Notes: generated from the sequence alone by a model not told the origin. A stretch of 48,066 nucleotides of DNA from JBGPOS01 sp041488155 (GCA_041488155.1 JBGPOS010000024.1:1-48066), one strand, 5' to 3'. Counted from the first letter of the stretch, positions 32,621 through 39,872 are shown. A program made the numbers and translations.

Positions 32621-33490
32621 ATGACGTACTCGATCGTTGCCCGCGACCCGGCGACCGGTGACCTCGGGGTGGGCGTGCAGACGCACCAGGTGGGGGTCGG
32701 GGCGATCGTGCCGTGGGTGAAGCCGGGCGTGGGAGCGGTGGCCACGCAGTCGTCCGCGAACGTGGCCTTCGGACCGCAGGCGCTGGCCCTGCTCGAATCG
32801 GGACTGGACGCCGAGCACGCGCTGGCTGCGATCCTGGCGGGCGATCGCCACCCCGAGCGCCGGCAGGTGGCCGTCCTCGATGTCTCCGGGAAGGCTGCGG
32901 TCTACACGGGCGAGGCGTGCATCCCCTTCGCCGGGCACCAGGTGGGCGAAGGGTATTCGGTGCAGGCGAACATGATGCTGAACGACACGGTGCCGGCGGC
33001 GATGGCGCGGGCCTTCGAAGCGAGCGAGGGGCACCTTTCGGCGCGCATCCTCGCGGCCCTCGAGGCCGCGCAGGGCGAAGGCGGCGATATCCGCGGCAGC
33101 CAGTCGGCGGCGATCGTCGTGCACGCACCTGGGAACGGGCTGGACTACCAGTGGGACCTGCGGGTCGACAACGACCCGCAGCCACTGGTCCGGCTGCGCG
33201 AGCTGGTGCACCTGCGGCTGGCGGGCAGACGACTCAGCGTGCGCGCGGGCGACGAGCCGCCATCGCTCCAGGAGGCGTTCGCGGCGTTCGCCGAGGCCGA
33301 ACAGCTGTTTCGGTCGGACGAGCAGACCTTCTGGTTTGCCGTCAACGTGATTGGGGACAGGTACGGGGAGTTAGACCGGGCGGCGGAGCTGCTGGCGCCA
33401 CTCTTCCAGCGGGCGCCGCAGTGGCGGGAACTGATGCACCGTCTGCCGGGGCGTCCCGCGGGCGGCCTCCTAGAGCGCTTTCCCCGCTAG
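32621..33490 (+). CDS. DUF1028 family protein
   Basis: A 289-residue DUF1028 protein. The N-terminus TYSIVARDPATGDLGVGVQT begins with a Thr that could be an Ntn-type nucleophile after methionine removal. AVATQSSANVAFGPQALALL, DVSGKAAVYTGEACIPFAGH and GYSVQANMML follow. The family is related to Ntn hydrolases and is often near peptide or amino-acid metabolism genes. The C-terminal 80 residues form helices with TPR-like spacing (ELLAPLFQRAPQWRELMHRL). The ATG at 32621 follows a CACCTGT tandem (32590-32612). Confidence 0.82.
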   Translation: MTYSIVARDPATGDLGVGVQTHQVGVGAIVPWVKPGVGAVATQSSANVAFGPQALALLESGLDAEHALAAILAGDRHPERRQVAVLDVSGKAAVYTGEACIPFAGHQVGEGYSVQANMMLNDTVPAAMARAFEASEGHLSARILAALEAAQGEGGDIRGSQSAAIVVHAPGNGLDYQWDLRVDNDPQPLVRLRELVHLRLAGRRLSVRAGDEPPSLQEAFAAFAEAEQLFRSDEQTFWFAVNVIGDRYGELDRAAELLAPLFQRAPQWRELMHRLPGRPAGGLLERFPR

Positions 33491-33495
33491 CATCT

Positions 33496-33558
33496 GCCCT
33501 CACCCCCCGGCCCCTCTCCCGGCTTCGCGGGAGAGGGGAGCACCCGAGCGATGGAGCG
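33496..33558 (+). repeat. Direct repeat copy 1 with long hairpin
   Basis: CCCTCACCCCCCGG, then stem CCCCTCTCCCG (33511-33521), loop GCTTCG, CGGGAGAGGGG (33528-33538), then AGCACCCGAGCGATGGAGCG. It matches the copy at 34301-34364 and lies just 3' of DUF488. The 11-bp perfect stem can act as a terminator. Confidence 0.85.
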
Positions 33559-33568
33559 CGGGATCGCT

Positions 33569-34159
33569 TCAGTCGGGGTTGCTAAAGAGCGCGGGTTGTT
33601 GCGCTGCGACGGCCGTCCGGCGGCCAGCGGGGGCAGGCTGCGGCGACCGCCAGGCATCGTCACCTTCGAGGGGGAGGGCCTGGGGCGCGAGTTCTTCTTC
33701 GGACCTGAGCGTGCCATCGCGGAGGATGTGCTGGACCTCGCGCGGGTCTCGGCCACGTTCGACGAGCACGCGGGCGATGAGCAGGTGGCGATGGCAGGCC
33801 AGGGGGTCGGCTTCGGCGCAGAGGAGCGCGAGGCGGTGGCGGGTGGCGCTCAGTTCGATGGTTTCGATCGCAGCGAGGAACTCGGGCGAATGGGCGAGGG
33901 CGCCGTAGAGCACGTGGCCGGCGCGGTCGTAGAAGCGGCCGTCGACGGGCCGCCCGCCGAGTTCGTCGCCCATGAAGGCGTAGCGGATCTCGTCCGGGAG
34001 CGCCCGCCGCAGAGAGTCGCGGTTGAACTGAGGCGAAAAGCGGCTCACCGGCTGGCTGCGGATGTCGACCAGGACTTCGACATCGTGCTGGCGGAGAAGC
34101 TCGACGAGCCGGGCGAGCTCGTGGTTGGAGTGGCCGATGGTGAAGAGCGGCTGGGGCAT
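33569..34159 (-). CDS. DUF488 family protein
   Basis: A 196-residue DUF488 protein. The N-terminal FTIGHSNHELARLVELL, the EVLVDIRSQPVSRFSPQFNR segment and the ALLCAEADPLACHRHLLIA motif (C-x-E-x-D-x3-C-H-R) are the family hallmarks. The C-terminal 50 residues are Pro/Ala-rich and probably disordered. The function is not established, and the Cys/His motif suggests metal or phosphate binding. The gene is enclosed by two direct copies of a 63-bp hairpin repeat, so it may have moved as a unit or been duplicated nearby. Confidence 0.88.
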   Translation of the reverse strand: MPQPLFTIGHSNHELARLVELLRQHDVEVLVDIRSQPVSRFSPQFNRDSLRRALPDEIRYAFMGDELGGRPVDGRFYDRAGHVLYGALAHSPEFLAAIETIELSATRHRLALLCAEADPLACHRHLLIARVLVERGRDPREVQHILRDGTLRSEEELAPQALPLEGDDAWRSPQPAPAGRRTAVAAQQPALFSNPD

Positions 34160-34300
34160 GGGAAGGCGATCCTACGCAGGCGCATCGAAGGGCGCACGGT
34201 CACCGACGAAACCTTCACGCTTTGCACGCGTCCGGTCGTGGTTGACCGGGGGTGAGGCCAGTAGCCATTTGAGGAAAAGAGCGCTGATTCGCGGCGTCTG

Positions 34301-34364
34301 GCCCTCACCCCCGGCCCCCTCTCCCGACAGCACGGGAGAGGGGGAGCACCCGGGCGATGGAGCG
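34301..34364 (+). repeat. Direct repeat copy 2 with long hairpin
   Basis: Same element as at 33496: stem CCCCCTCTCCCG (34315-34326), loop ACAGCA, CGGGAGAGGGGG (34333-34344), then AGCACCCGGGCGATGGAGCG. The stem is 12 bp, while the loop differs completely from copy 1. Confidence 0.85.
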
Positions 34365-34396
34365 GGGCCACACGACGCGGACTTTCTGGAGTAAGA

Positions 34397-35284
34397 CTAG
34401 TCCTGGTAGCGGGGGCTCGACGCCTTCATGAAGCGCAGCAGCATGCGCATCTCGGCGACGCGCTTCCCGTCGGCGTCGTTCGCCGCGGTTTCGAACCAGA
34501 AGTACTCAGTCTTCGGGCTCTGGCCGGTGGCGACGATGTCGCCGGTCACGCGATACGGCTGGTCGACTTTGAGAGGGCCGTTGATGTTGCGGATTTCGAT
34601 AGCGCCGAAGAGGCCGACCGCCTTGCCGAGGTTCGCCCGCATGGTCGCTATCGATTTGGCGTAGAGCAGGTTGACGTAGCCCGCGGGTGTGACGATTGGG
34701 GCGCCCCAGGGCGAGCCCTTCTCGTACCAGTCGAGCTTCTCGGTGATGACGCCGAGGCGCTCCTTCTGCTGGGCCATGGTGTAGGTGACATCGACGGGCT
34801 GGAGGCTGTCGCCAGGCTTGACGTCTTTGAGGATGCGGAGCTCGCCAGGGTCGAAGCGGTCGAGGGGGCGGCGAAGGAGGGCGGTCTGTTCGAGGGGGTT
34901 GCCGACCGAGGCAGACCCTTCGGCGACGCGCATGCCGTCCTCGCGGTCGACCCAGACGTCGACCTGGGCGTCTCGGGCGCCTTCGGGAGGGAGCTTGACG
35001 AAGGCCTGGACGGGCTCGCGGTCGATCGTGGCGTTGATGAAGTAGAGGGAGAGGGTGCCGCGTTCGAACCAGCGCTGGCCGAAGGCCTTGAGGAAGACCG
35101 GGGGGAAGAGGTCCATGTGGATGGAGCCGGCGACGGTGCCGCCGCGGAGGCCGAGCTTCGTTGCGGTGGCGGTGTCGTGGATGCTGCCTTTGGCGTTGAT
35201 TGCAGTGTTGACCGACTGGCGGATCGGCCCGGCGAGGACGCCGCCGTCGCGGACGGTGATTTCGCTGTCGCTAACCTGGGTCAT
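34397..35284 (-). CDS. Hot-dog-fold-like protein, hypothetical
   Basis: A 295-residue protein with features of a double hot-dog (MaoC-like) fold. Hydrophobic strands include FERGTLSLYFINATIDREPVQ, AQVDVWVDREDGMRVAEGSASV and KVDQPYRVTGDIVATGQSPK with EYFWFETAANDADGKRVAEM. The MaoC hydratase Asp-x4-His motif is not clear, so it may be a non-catalytic or divergent acyl-CoA-binding protein. GGAGG lies 9 nt before ATG 35284. The location in a region rich in CoA enzymes supports an acyl-CoA link, by inference only. Confidence 0.55.
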   Translation of the reverse strand: MTQVSDSEITVRDGGVLAGPIRQSVNTAINAKGSIHDTATATKLGLRGGTVAGSIHMDLFPPVFLKAFGQRWFERGTLSLYFINATIDREPVQAFVKLPPEGARDAQVDVWVDREDGMRVAEGSASVGNPLEQTALLRRPLDRFDPGELRILKDVKPGDSLQPVDVTYTMAQQKERLGVITEKLDWYEKGSPWGAPIVTPAGYVNLLYAKSIATMRANLGKAVGLFGAIEIRNINGPLKVDQPYRVTGDIVATGQSPKTEYFWFETAANDADGKRVAEMRMLLRFMKASSPRYQD

Positions 35285-35333
35285 GGCGGGCCTCCGGAGG
35301 GGGTTCGAACTTCGGGAGTAGCCTACGCCGTTT

Positions 35334-35410
35334 GTGGGCGAGTGGGCGAGTGGGCGAGTGGGCGAGGGGGCGATCCTCGGTATCGGAGTGACGGGGTATC
35401 GGAGTAGCGG
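35334..35410 (+). repeat. 8-bp array followed by TATCGGAGTG repeats
   Basis: 35334-35372 is five units of GGCGAGTG/GGCGAGGG. 35378-35410 holds GGTATCGGAGTGACGGGGTATCGGAGTAGCGG in two halves. The inverse of this second part recurs at 35481-35495. Confidence 0.75.
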
Positions 35411-35480
35411 AGAGGGGACCGTCGCGGGCACTTCGACATTCCCGCTCTGCAATACCGCGCAGGGGGCGTCGGGGCGAAAC

Positions 35481-35495
35481 GCTACTCCGATATCA
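35481..35495 (-). repeat. TATCGGAGTAG repeat at a stop codon
   Basis: On the minus strand, GATATCGGAGTAGC encodes the last residues ISE and the TAG of the ribbon-helix-helix gene. It is inverted relative to the copies at 35378-35410. Confidence 0.6.
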
Positions 35496-35754
35496 GCGAC
35501 CAGGTTTCGCGATCGGCGGTCTCGAACTCCTTCATGATACGTTCGTGCTCTTCCAGGAACTCGGGGTCGTGAGCCATCCGGCGGATAGAGGCGTCGATGG
35601 CTTCGTTTTTCAACCGCCAGAGTTCGACTCTCAGGGCACGTTCAAGGAACTCCGAGCGATTGCGCGCCTCTCCACCAGCCACTGCCTCATCGACGGCAGA
35701 GAGCACTTCCGCCGGCAGCGTTACGGTCGTCCGGGTCAGTCTCTTTTCGATCAC
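35482..35754 (-). CDS. Ribbon-helix-helix antitoxin-like protein
   Basis: A 90-residue protein with an N-terminal RHH/CopG domain: strand KRLTRTTVTLPAEVLSAVDEAV, then GGEARNRSEFLERALRVELW. The C-terminal half is charged and helical (MAHDPEFLEEHERIMKEFETAD), the typical toxin-binding part of MazE or ParD-like antitoxins. No toxin ORF follows downstream on the same strand, since the next gene is the hot-dog protein. It could be an orphan antitoxin or belong with the nearby TumE-like gene upstream. Confidence 0.8.
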   Translation of the reverse strand: MIEKRLTRTTVTLPAEVLSAVDEAVAGGEARNRSEFLERALRVELWRLKNEAIDASIRRMAHDPEFLEEHERIMKEFETADRETWSLISE

Positions 35755-35820
35755 AGCGCGCTCCCGAATTCAAAATTGCGGTTTCTCCACAGATCGTATC
35801 AGCACTCGTGCGGCGGAGTA

Positions 35821-35857
35821 TCGCTCGCCCATTCGCCCCGTCGCCGTTTCGCCCCGA
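35821..35857 (-). repeat. 8-bp GGCGA-type array
   Basis: On the minus strand GGGGCGAAACGGCGACGGGGCGAATGGGCGAG, about four imperfect units, starting about 15 bp after the stop of the TumE-like gene. Confidence 0.6.
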
Positions 35858-35872
35858 CCGCGGGCGGGTGTC

Positions 35873-36202
35873 CTATCTTGGGGCTCTCGAGAATGCGGCC
35901 GCCATCGCAGCGGCTTCGCGAATCACGGAGTCGAGCCGGGGCATCGCTTCCAAGGTAAGTTCGTCGTGAGCAACTTGATGGCCGCTGCGATCGTGTTCGT
36001 GACGATGAGGAGTTCCGCGGTGGGCCTCGTCGTACCGCACCAACGTCTGCTCACGCCGCCGGCCGGGCTGTGGCAGCCAGGCCTGGTACTGATAGAACAC
36101 GGTCATCACCTCCGCAACGCCGTTCACGTACCGCACCTCCATCCATTTGAGCACCCGCACGTTCGCACCGCCGAAACACGTGACGCGTGCGCTGAGGCGC
36201 AC
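35873..36202 (-). CDS. TumE/DUF6516-like toxin, start uncertain
   Basis: The annotated GTG start gives 109 residues with the DUF6516/TumE pattern: MEVRYVNGVAEVMTVFYQYQAW, LVRYDEAHRGTPHRHEHDRSG and a helical C-terminus. The Y-D-x-A-H and H-R-H-E-H-D residues are the family hallmark. The same frame stays open and coding-like upstream to about 36290 (LVRDGIVETDELLFEEVQDE), but lacks ATG/GTG/TTG there, so the real N-terminus may be lost to a frameshift or use an odd start. TumE proteins are putative toxins. The small genes upstream are candidate antitoxins. Confidence 0.6.
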   Translation of the reverse strand: MRLSARVTCFGGANVRVLKWMEVRYVNGVAEVMTVFYQYQAWLPQPGRRREQTLVRYDEAHRGTPHRHEHDRSGHQVAHDELTLEAMPRLDSVIREAAAMAAAFSRAPR

Positions 36203-36219
36203 CTGGACGAGCGCGCCCG

Positions 36220-36479
36220 TTAGTTCGTCCTGAACCTCTTCGAAGAGCAGTTCGTCAGTCTCAACGATCCCGTCTCGGACAAGGACGTCCAGCAGAGGCC
36301 GTGTTTGTAGTCTTGAAAGGCTGGACCGCTGTACCCCATGTGGTAGAGCACATCGGCTGCCGCGAAGGCATGGATTTTTGTGCCCAACCGAAGGGATCGC
36401 CGTCGTAGTCCAGTCTGGCGAGTTCTAGTGCGGTTTTCTTCTGGGTAACAGCGAGGTAGTCCCTGGTCCCGGTAGTCAT
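36220..36479 (-). pseudogene. Frameshifted ORF in a toxin-antitoxin-like cluster
   Basis: It starts at ATG 36479 with AGGAG 9 nt upstream and overlaps the previous gene by ATGA. Frame 1 encodes MTTGTRDYLAVTQKKTALEL and continues to GDPFGWAQ. At a run of five A's (minus strand GCACAAAAATCC) the coding signal moves to another frame, which reads KIHAFAAADVLYHMGYSGPA and FQDYKHGL. One extra A would restore a single frame. It is either a true frameshift, a slippage site or a sequencing error. A second discontinuity leads into the TumE-like frame. The family is not recognised. Confidence 0.5.
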
Positions 36480-36625
36480 TTCTCTAGCTCCTGTCGGATG
36501 AGGTGGATGATCCAGTTGTGCAGAGTCCTATGGGACTCTTCGGCGGCTGAAACTGCTGCGTCCTTGAGGGACAGGGGGATGCGTACCGAGATGGTGACGA
36601 TGGGAGTCATGAATGGTTTACTCAC
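36476..36625 (-). CDS. Very small ribbon-helix-helix/Arc-like protein
   Basis: A 49-residue ORF beginning at GTG 36625, with GAGGAG 8 nt upstream. Translation: VSKPFMTPIVTISVRIPLSL, then KDAAVSAAEESHRTLHNWII, then HLIRQELEK. A short strand (TISVRIP) followed by two helices is the RHH pattern of CopG/Arc or of a HicB C-terminal DNA-binding part. The TGA overlaps the ATG of the next ORF (ATGA). It probably acts as the DNA-binding antitoxin or repressor of this cluster. Confidence 0.65.
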   Translation of the reverse strand: MSKPFMTPIVTISVRIPLSLKDAAVSAAEESHRTLHNWIIHLIRQELEK

Positions 36626-36682
36626 GTTGAAAACTCCTCGCGACTGATTCTCTCCGCGTCGTCTCCATGTACCGCTGGTGGA

Positions 36683-36934
36683 CTACCTTGTATCGCTCGT
36701 AGTCGAGCCAGTCACGCCGCCATGAGCTCGGAGCTGGGCCAGGGCGTGGTACTCTCCGAGCCACCTAGAGATCTCCGCGGTTTCGCGGGCGCGCCCTGCC
36801 TTCACGTCGTTTTCCATCGCCTCCGACGTGCACTCGTAGCGGCGCTCCATCCGCGACACGAAGACTTCCAGCCGGGAGATCATCTTCCCTATCGGCGCTG
36901 TGACCGTCCTGGGCTTGTTGGCTACGGAAGTCAT
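36683..36934 (-). CDS. Small helical protein in the TA-like cluster
   Basis: An 83-residue protein: basic N-terminus, then a long amphipathic helix (PIGKMISRLEVFVSRMERRY), then CTSEAMENDVKAGRARETAE and ISRWLGEYHALAQLRAH. The S-R-M-E-R-R-Y, then E-T-A-E-x-S-R-W-L-x-E-Y arrangement resembles small antitoxin-like proteins encoded beside uncharacterised toxins. I do not recognise a named family. It heads a minus-strand cluster that runs through the RHH gene to the TumE-like gene. Confidence 0.6.
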   Translation of the reverse strand: MTSVANKPRTVTAPIGKMISRLEVFVSRMERRYECTSEAMENDVKAGRARETAEISRWLGEYHALAQLRAHGGVTGSTTSDTR

Positions 36935-37001
36935 GGTGACCTACCACTCCCTGCCGGGTTGGATGAAGACTACACGATGCAGCCTCGACAGCGCCTGTCG
37001 T

Positions 37002-37007
37002 CTTATA
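37002..37007 (-). promoter_or_regulatory. -10 element of the toxin-antitoxin-like cluster
   Basis: TATAAG on the minus strand (37007-37002), about 65 nt upstream of the ATG at 36934. The -35 region is not clear. Confidence 0.4.
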
Positions 37008-37062
37008 CACACGGTTGAACCTTACCACTCAGTTAGCTCCACCCACTTTCGGATAGCCTGCG

Positions 37063-37090
37063 GCCCGTCGCCCCGTCGCCCCGTCGCCGG
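37063..37090 (-). repeat. 8-bp GGCGACGG array directly after a stop codon
   Basis: On the minus strand CCGGCGACGGGGCGACGG and one further unit start on the first base after the TAA of the enoyl-CoA hydratase gene. Confidence 0.75.
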
Positions 37091-37984
37091 TTACCCCTTC
37101 GCGCGGTAGTCGCGGTAGGGGCCGTCGCGCCAGTCGAGGGCTTCCTTGAGGCCGCCGCCGCTCTGGGCTGCTTCGCGCACGCGGTCCTGCCAGGCGTACG
37201 ACTGCTGGGTGAACTGGCCGGCAGCGTCGAGGTCGGTCGAACTGCGGACGGACGAGTAGATCCCCATGTTCTCGTAGAAGCGGTTCATGTTGAGCTTCAG
37301 GACCGCCAGGTGGTCGGCGCTGAGATTCGCGACGCGGTCGGCGAAGGCGATCGTGCGCTCTTCGAGCTGGGCGGCGGGGAAGGCGTAGTTGACCATGCCG
37401 ATGCGTTCGGCTTCGGTGCCGGTGATGCTCTGGCCGGTGTAGTAGAGCTCCTTCGCCTTGCGCATGCCGATGACGAGCGGCCAGATGACGCCATTGCGGG
37501 CGACGCCGAGGCCGCGGACGCCAGGGTGCCCGAGCTGGGCGTCTTCGGCGGCAGTGACGAGGTCGGCCATCATCGCGAGTTCGCAGCCGCCGGCGAGGGC
37601 GTAGCCGTGCACCTGGGCGACGGTGACCTTCGCCATGTTCCAGAAGTACATCTGGATGTCGGTGATCTGCTGCATCCCGGTGCGGATGCCCATCATGAGG
37701 CGGCGGCCCTTTTCGTCGACGGCCTTGTGGCGGCGGACCACGCCGTCGGCCCCGCCGCGGGCGGGGGTGAGGTCGTAACCCGCGCTGAAGGTCCGGCCGG
37801 CGCCCTTGATGATAATGACGCGGATGCCGTCGTCGGCTTCGTAGTCGTGGAGGGCGTCGTTTAGTTCGAAGAGAAGCTCCTGGGAGAGGGAGTTCATCTT
37901 CTCCGGGCGGTTGAGGGTGATGCGTCCGACCCGGTCGTCGGTGCCCACCCGGTCGAGTTCGAGGTTGTTGAAGGTGCGGCTCAT
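37091..37984 (-). CDS. Enoyl-CoA hydratase/isomerase family protein
   Basis: A 297-residue crotonase-fold enzyme acting on acyl-CoA. The first oxyanion-hole strand is FSAGYDL and the second is HGYALAGGCELAMMADLVTA. ITLNRPEKMNSLSQELLFEL is the usual N-terminal block. The catalytic Glu positions of classical hydratases are not clearly matched (GHPGVRGLGVARNGVIWPL), so it may be a hydratase, isomerase or other crotonase. A perfect TATAAT lies upstream (38019-38014), and GGGGG precedes the ATG. The downstream side is the 8-bp array. Confidence 0.87.
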   Translation of the reverse strand: MSRTFNNLELDRVGTDDRVGRITLNRPEKMNSLSQELLFELNDALHDYEADDGIRVIIIKGAGRTFSAGYDLTPARGGADGVVRRHKAVDEKGRRLMMGIRTGMQQITDIQMYFWNMAKVTVAQVHGYALAGGCELAMMADLVTAAEDAQLGHPGVRGLGVARNGVIWPLVIGMRKAKELYYTGQSITGTEAERIGMVNYAFPAAQLEERTIAFADRVANLSADHLAVLKLNMNRFYENMGIYSSVRSSTDLDAAGQFTQQSYAWQDRVREAAQSGGGLKEALDWRDGPYRDYRAKG

Positions 37985-38013
37985 GGTTGCCCCCGGTTGG
38001 TAGTTGACGCCGG

Positions 38014-38019
38014 ATTATA
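38014..38019 (-). promoter_or_regulatory. -10 element of the enoyl-CoA hydratase gene
   Basis: Perfect TATAAT on the minus strand, about 30 nt before ATG 37984. The -35 is poor. Confidence 0.55.
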
Positions 38020-38062
38020 CGTGCCGCACCCCGGCGAGGTGGCGGGGCTCCAGCCTCGCGTC

Positions 38063-38068
38063 TAGAAT
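38063..38068 (+). promoter_or_regulatory. -10 element of the methyltransferase gene
   Basis: TAGAAT, 34 nt before ATG 38103. AGGAG lies 6 nt upstream of the start. It is divergent from the hydratase promoter. Confidence 0.5.
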
Positions 38069-38102
38069 CCGCCGCGTCGGGCATGCGCCCGCAGGAGCAG
38101 TG

Positions 38103-39182
38103 ATGACTACAAAGCCCGGGACGGTCGACACGGAGAAAGTGCGCGAAAGGGCCCAGCTCATCGCCGGCTTCCTTACGGGAGCGGTCTCCGCTGCGATGGT
38201 CCACCTCGGGGACGCGCTGGGACTCTACCGGGCGATGCGCGATGCCGGACCGCTGAGCAGCGCGCAGCTCGCCAAAGCGACCGGCCTGCACGAGCGCTGG
38301 CTGCGCGAATGGCTGCGTCAGCAGGCCGCGGCGGGCGTACTTGAGTATCGGGGCGAAGGGCGCTTCGAACTCTCTCCCGAGACAGCGATGGTGGTCGCCG
38401 ACGAGGCCAATCTCTTTTCGGGGATTGGCAGCTTCGACGGCTTTCCCCAGCGCATGGCGAGCCTGGTCAACCTGCGGGAATCGTTCCGCACCGGTATCGG
38501 ACTCTCTTTCGACGATCGCGGCCCGGACGGCGCGCGTGCCATCGAACGGATGCTGGCCCCGACGCACCGGCTGCTGCTCGTGCAGGCGTTCCTCCCCGCG
38601 CTCGACGGGGTGGTGGCGAAGCTCCAGGCAGGGGCGGAGGCCGCGGACGTCGGCTGTGGCTCCGGCGTGGCCGTGATCGAGATGGCGAAGGCCTTCCCCA
38701 ACTCGCGGTTCCACGGCTACGACACGTCGGTCCACGCGCTGGCGAGGGCTGTCGCCAACGCCGCAGCCGCAGGCGTGACCAACGCCACCTTCCACAACGC
38801 CGCTAGCGACCCGTTGCCCCCCGCGCCGACGTTCGACTTCGTGGTGACCTTCGATTGCCTCCACGACATGACCCACCCGGAGCTGGCGGTGGCCGCCATC
38901 CGCCGGGCGCTCCGTGCGGACGGCTCCTGGTTCATCGCCGACGTGAAGGGCGCCGAGACCTTCGAAGAGAACCTGCTGAACCCGGCGGCGGCGCGTATGT
39001 ACGGTGTTTCCGTGCTGGGCTGCATGTCGGCGTCGATGTCGGAACCGGGAGCGGCGGGCCTGGGGACGTTCGGGCTCCCGGAAGCGGCGATGCGCGAACT
39101 GGTGACGGCGGGAGGCTTCAGCCGCTTCCGGAGGATCCCGCTCGAGCACCCGTTCAACGCCTATTACGAGGCACGACCGTAG
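38103..39182 (+). CDS. Winged-helix/SAM-dependent methyltransferase
   Basis: A 359-residue two-domain protein. The first 110 residues form a winged-helix dimerisation region (LSSAQLAKATGLHERWLREW, LQQAAAGVLEY-like). The C-terminal class I methyltransferase has AADVGCGSGVAVIEMAKAFP (motif I), FHGYDTS and FDFVVTFDCLHDMTHPELAV (motif II). It resembles Rv2258c-type small-molecule methyltransferases. The substrate is unknown. The start at ATG 38103 is supported by AGGAG and a -10 box. The TAG stop is followed directly by the 8-bp array. Confidence 0.87.
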   Translation: MTTKPGTVDTEKVRERAQLIAGFLTGAVSAAMVHLGDALGLYRAMRDAGPLSSAQLAKATGLHERWLREWLRQQAAAGVLEYRGEGRFELSPETAMVVADEANLFSGIGSFDGFPQRMASLVNLRESFRTGIGLSFDDRGPDGARAIERMLAPTHRLLLVQAFLPALDGVVAKLQAGAEAADVGCGSGVAVIEMAKAFPNSRFHGYDTSVHALARAVANAAAAGVTNATFHNAASDPLPPAPTFDFVVTFDCLHDMTHPELAVAAIRRALRADGSWFIADVKGAETFEENLLNPAAARMYGVSVLGCMSASMSEPGAAGLGTFGLPEAAMRELVTAGGFSRFRRIPLEHPFNAYYEARP

Positions 39183-39234
39183 GCGGCGAGTGGGCGAATG
39201 GGCGAATGGGCGAATGGGGGAGTGGGCGAAGGGG
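39183..39234 (+). repeat. 8-bp GGCGAATG array directly after a stop codon
   Basis: Six units (GGCGAGTG, three GGCGAATG, GGGGAGTG, GGCGAAGG) begin right after the methyltransferase TAG. Confidence 0.85.
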
Positions 39235-39477
39235 TAGTGCCGTGGTAGGACTTTCGAGATTCCGGCGTTGGCTTCGGAGCCGTGCGTCGCGCCGCGGAGG
39301 GGCGCGGCAACTGCGGGAGTGGTGTTTGACGCTTCCTAACCCCTTTCGGCGGGGCTTACCATCCTCAGGGAAGCGCGAGACCGAACAGAAGTCGCGCGAC
39401 AGCCATCCCGAGAATTGACCCCAAGCGCGCGGTCAACTGAGGCAACCGTCCAGGTCGATGAGCTGAGGTTACGCAGG
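39235..39477 (+). other. Intergenic region with inverted repeat
   Basis: No gene seen. Contains the inverted repeat TTGACC-(10 nt)-GGTCAA at 39415-39436, just upstream of the small membrane-protein gene and possibly its operator, and a GC-rich hairpin near 39286-39310. Confidence 0.35.
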
Positions 39478-39759
39478 ATGGCAACGTGGATATTGGTGGG
39501 TGTCGCGACATTCCCCGCGCTTTGGGGCCTGGGGGCAACCAATTCAAGCAGTTGGCGATTCCGAAGGAAGGCGGCGGTTGTCGGCGCAATCGCCGTTGTA
39601 CATTCCGCGACGGTCGCCCTGATCCTTGCGCTAACCGGCCGGGACCTATTTGTTGGGACGGGCACTGGTGTGTGCGTGCTGGTGGCCGAGCTGCTGACAT
39701 CCTGGGCCTTCCGGAACATCGGGCCGCCGCGCACCGAGAACGGCGCCAAATCGCAGTAG
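39478..39759 (+). CDS. Small membrane protein, hypothetical
   Basis: A 93-residue protein with two to three hydrophobic helices: ATWILVGVATFPALWGLG, AAVVGAIAVVHSATVALIL and VCVLVAELLTSWAF. No family is recognised. The ATG at 39478 has GAGGTT 8 nt upstream, better than the TTG at 39415 that lies inside an inverted repeat. The TAG stop is followed by an 8-bp-type array. Confidence 0.55.
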   Translation: MATWILVGVATFPALWGLGATNSSSWRFRRKAAVVGAIAVVHSATVALILALTGRDLFVGTGTGVCVLVAELLTSWAFRNIGPPRTENGAKSQ

Positions 39760-39863
39760 GCGGTGAGTGGGCCACGGGGCGAATGGGCGAATGGGCGACG
39801 GGGCGAATGGCCCGGTGATGGGGTGTCGGGGACACCGATACTCCGACACCCCGATACTCCGGT
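39760..39863 (+). repeat. 8-bp array plus inverted TATCGG repeats
   Basis: 39760-39810 holds GGTGAGTG, GGCGAATG (two), GGCGACGG and GGCGAATG. 39821-39863 holds GGTGTCGGGG, GACACCGATACTCC and GACACCCCGATACTCC, so it can fold on itself. The latter part lies about 10 bp beyond the MFS stop on the minus strand. Confidence 0.75.
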
Positions 39864-39872
39864 ACGCGGCGG

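Noticed and set aside
35300..35320. GGTTCGAAC resembling a tRNA T-loop
   Set aside because: The flanking bases cannot form a T-stem or acceptor stem, and no anticodon arm is found.
35330..35860. Microsatellite-like repeats as assembly error
   Set aside because: The same 8-bp unit recurs at many separate loci with point variants and a consistent position after stop codons, so it is probably real.
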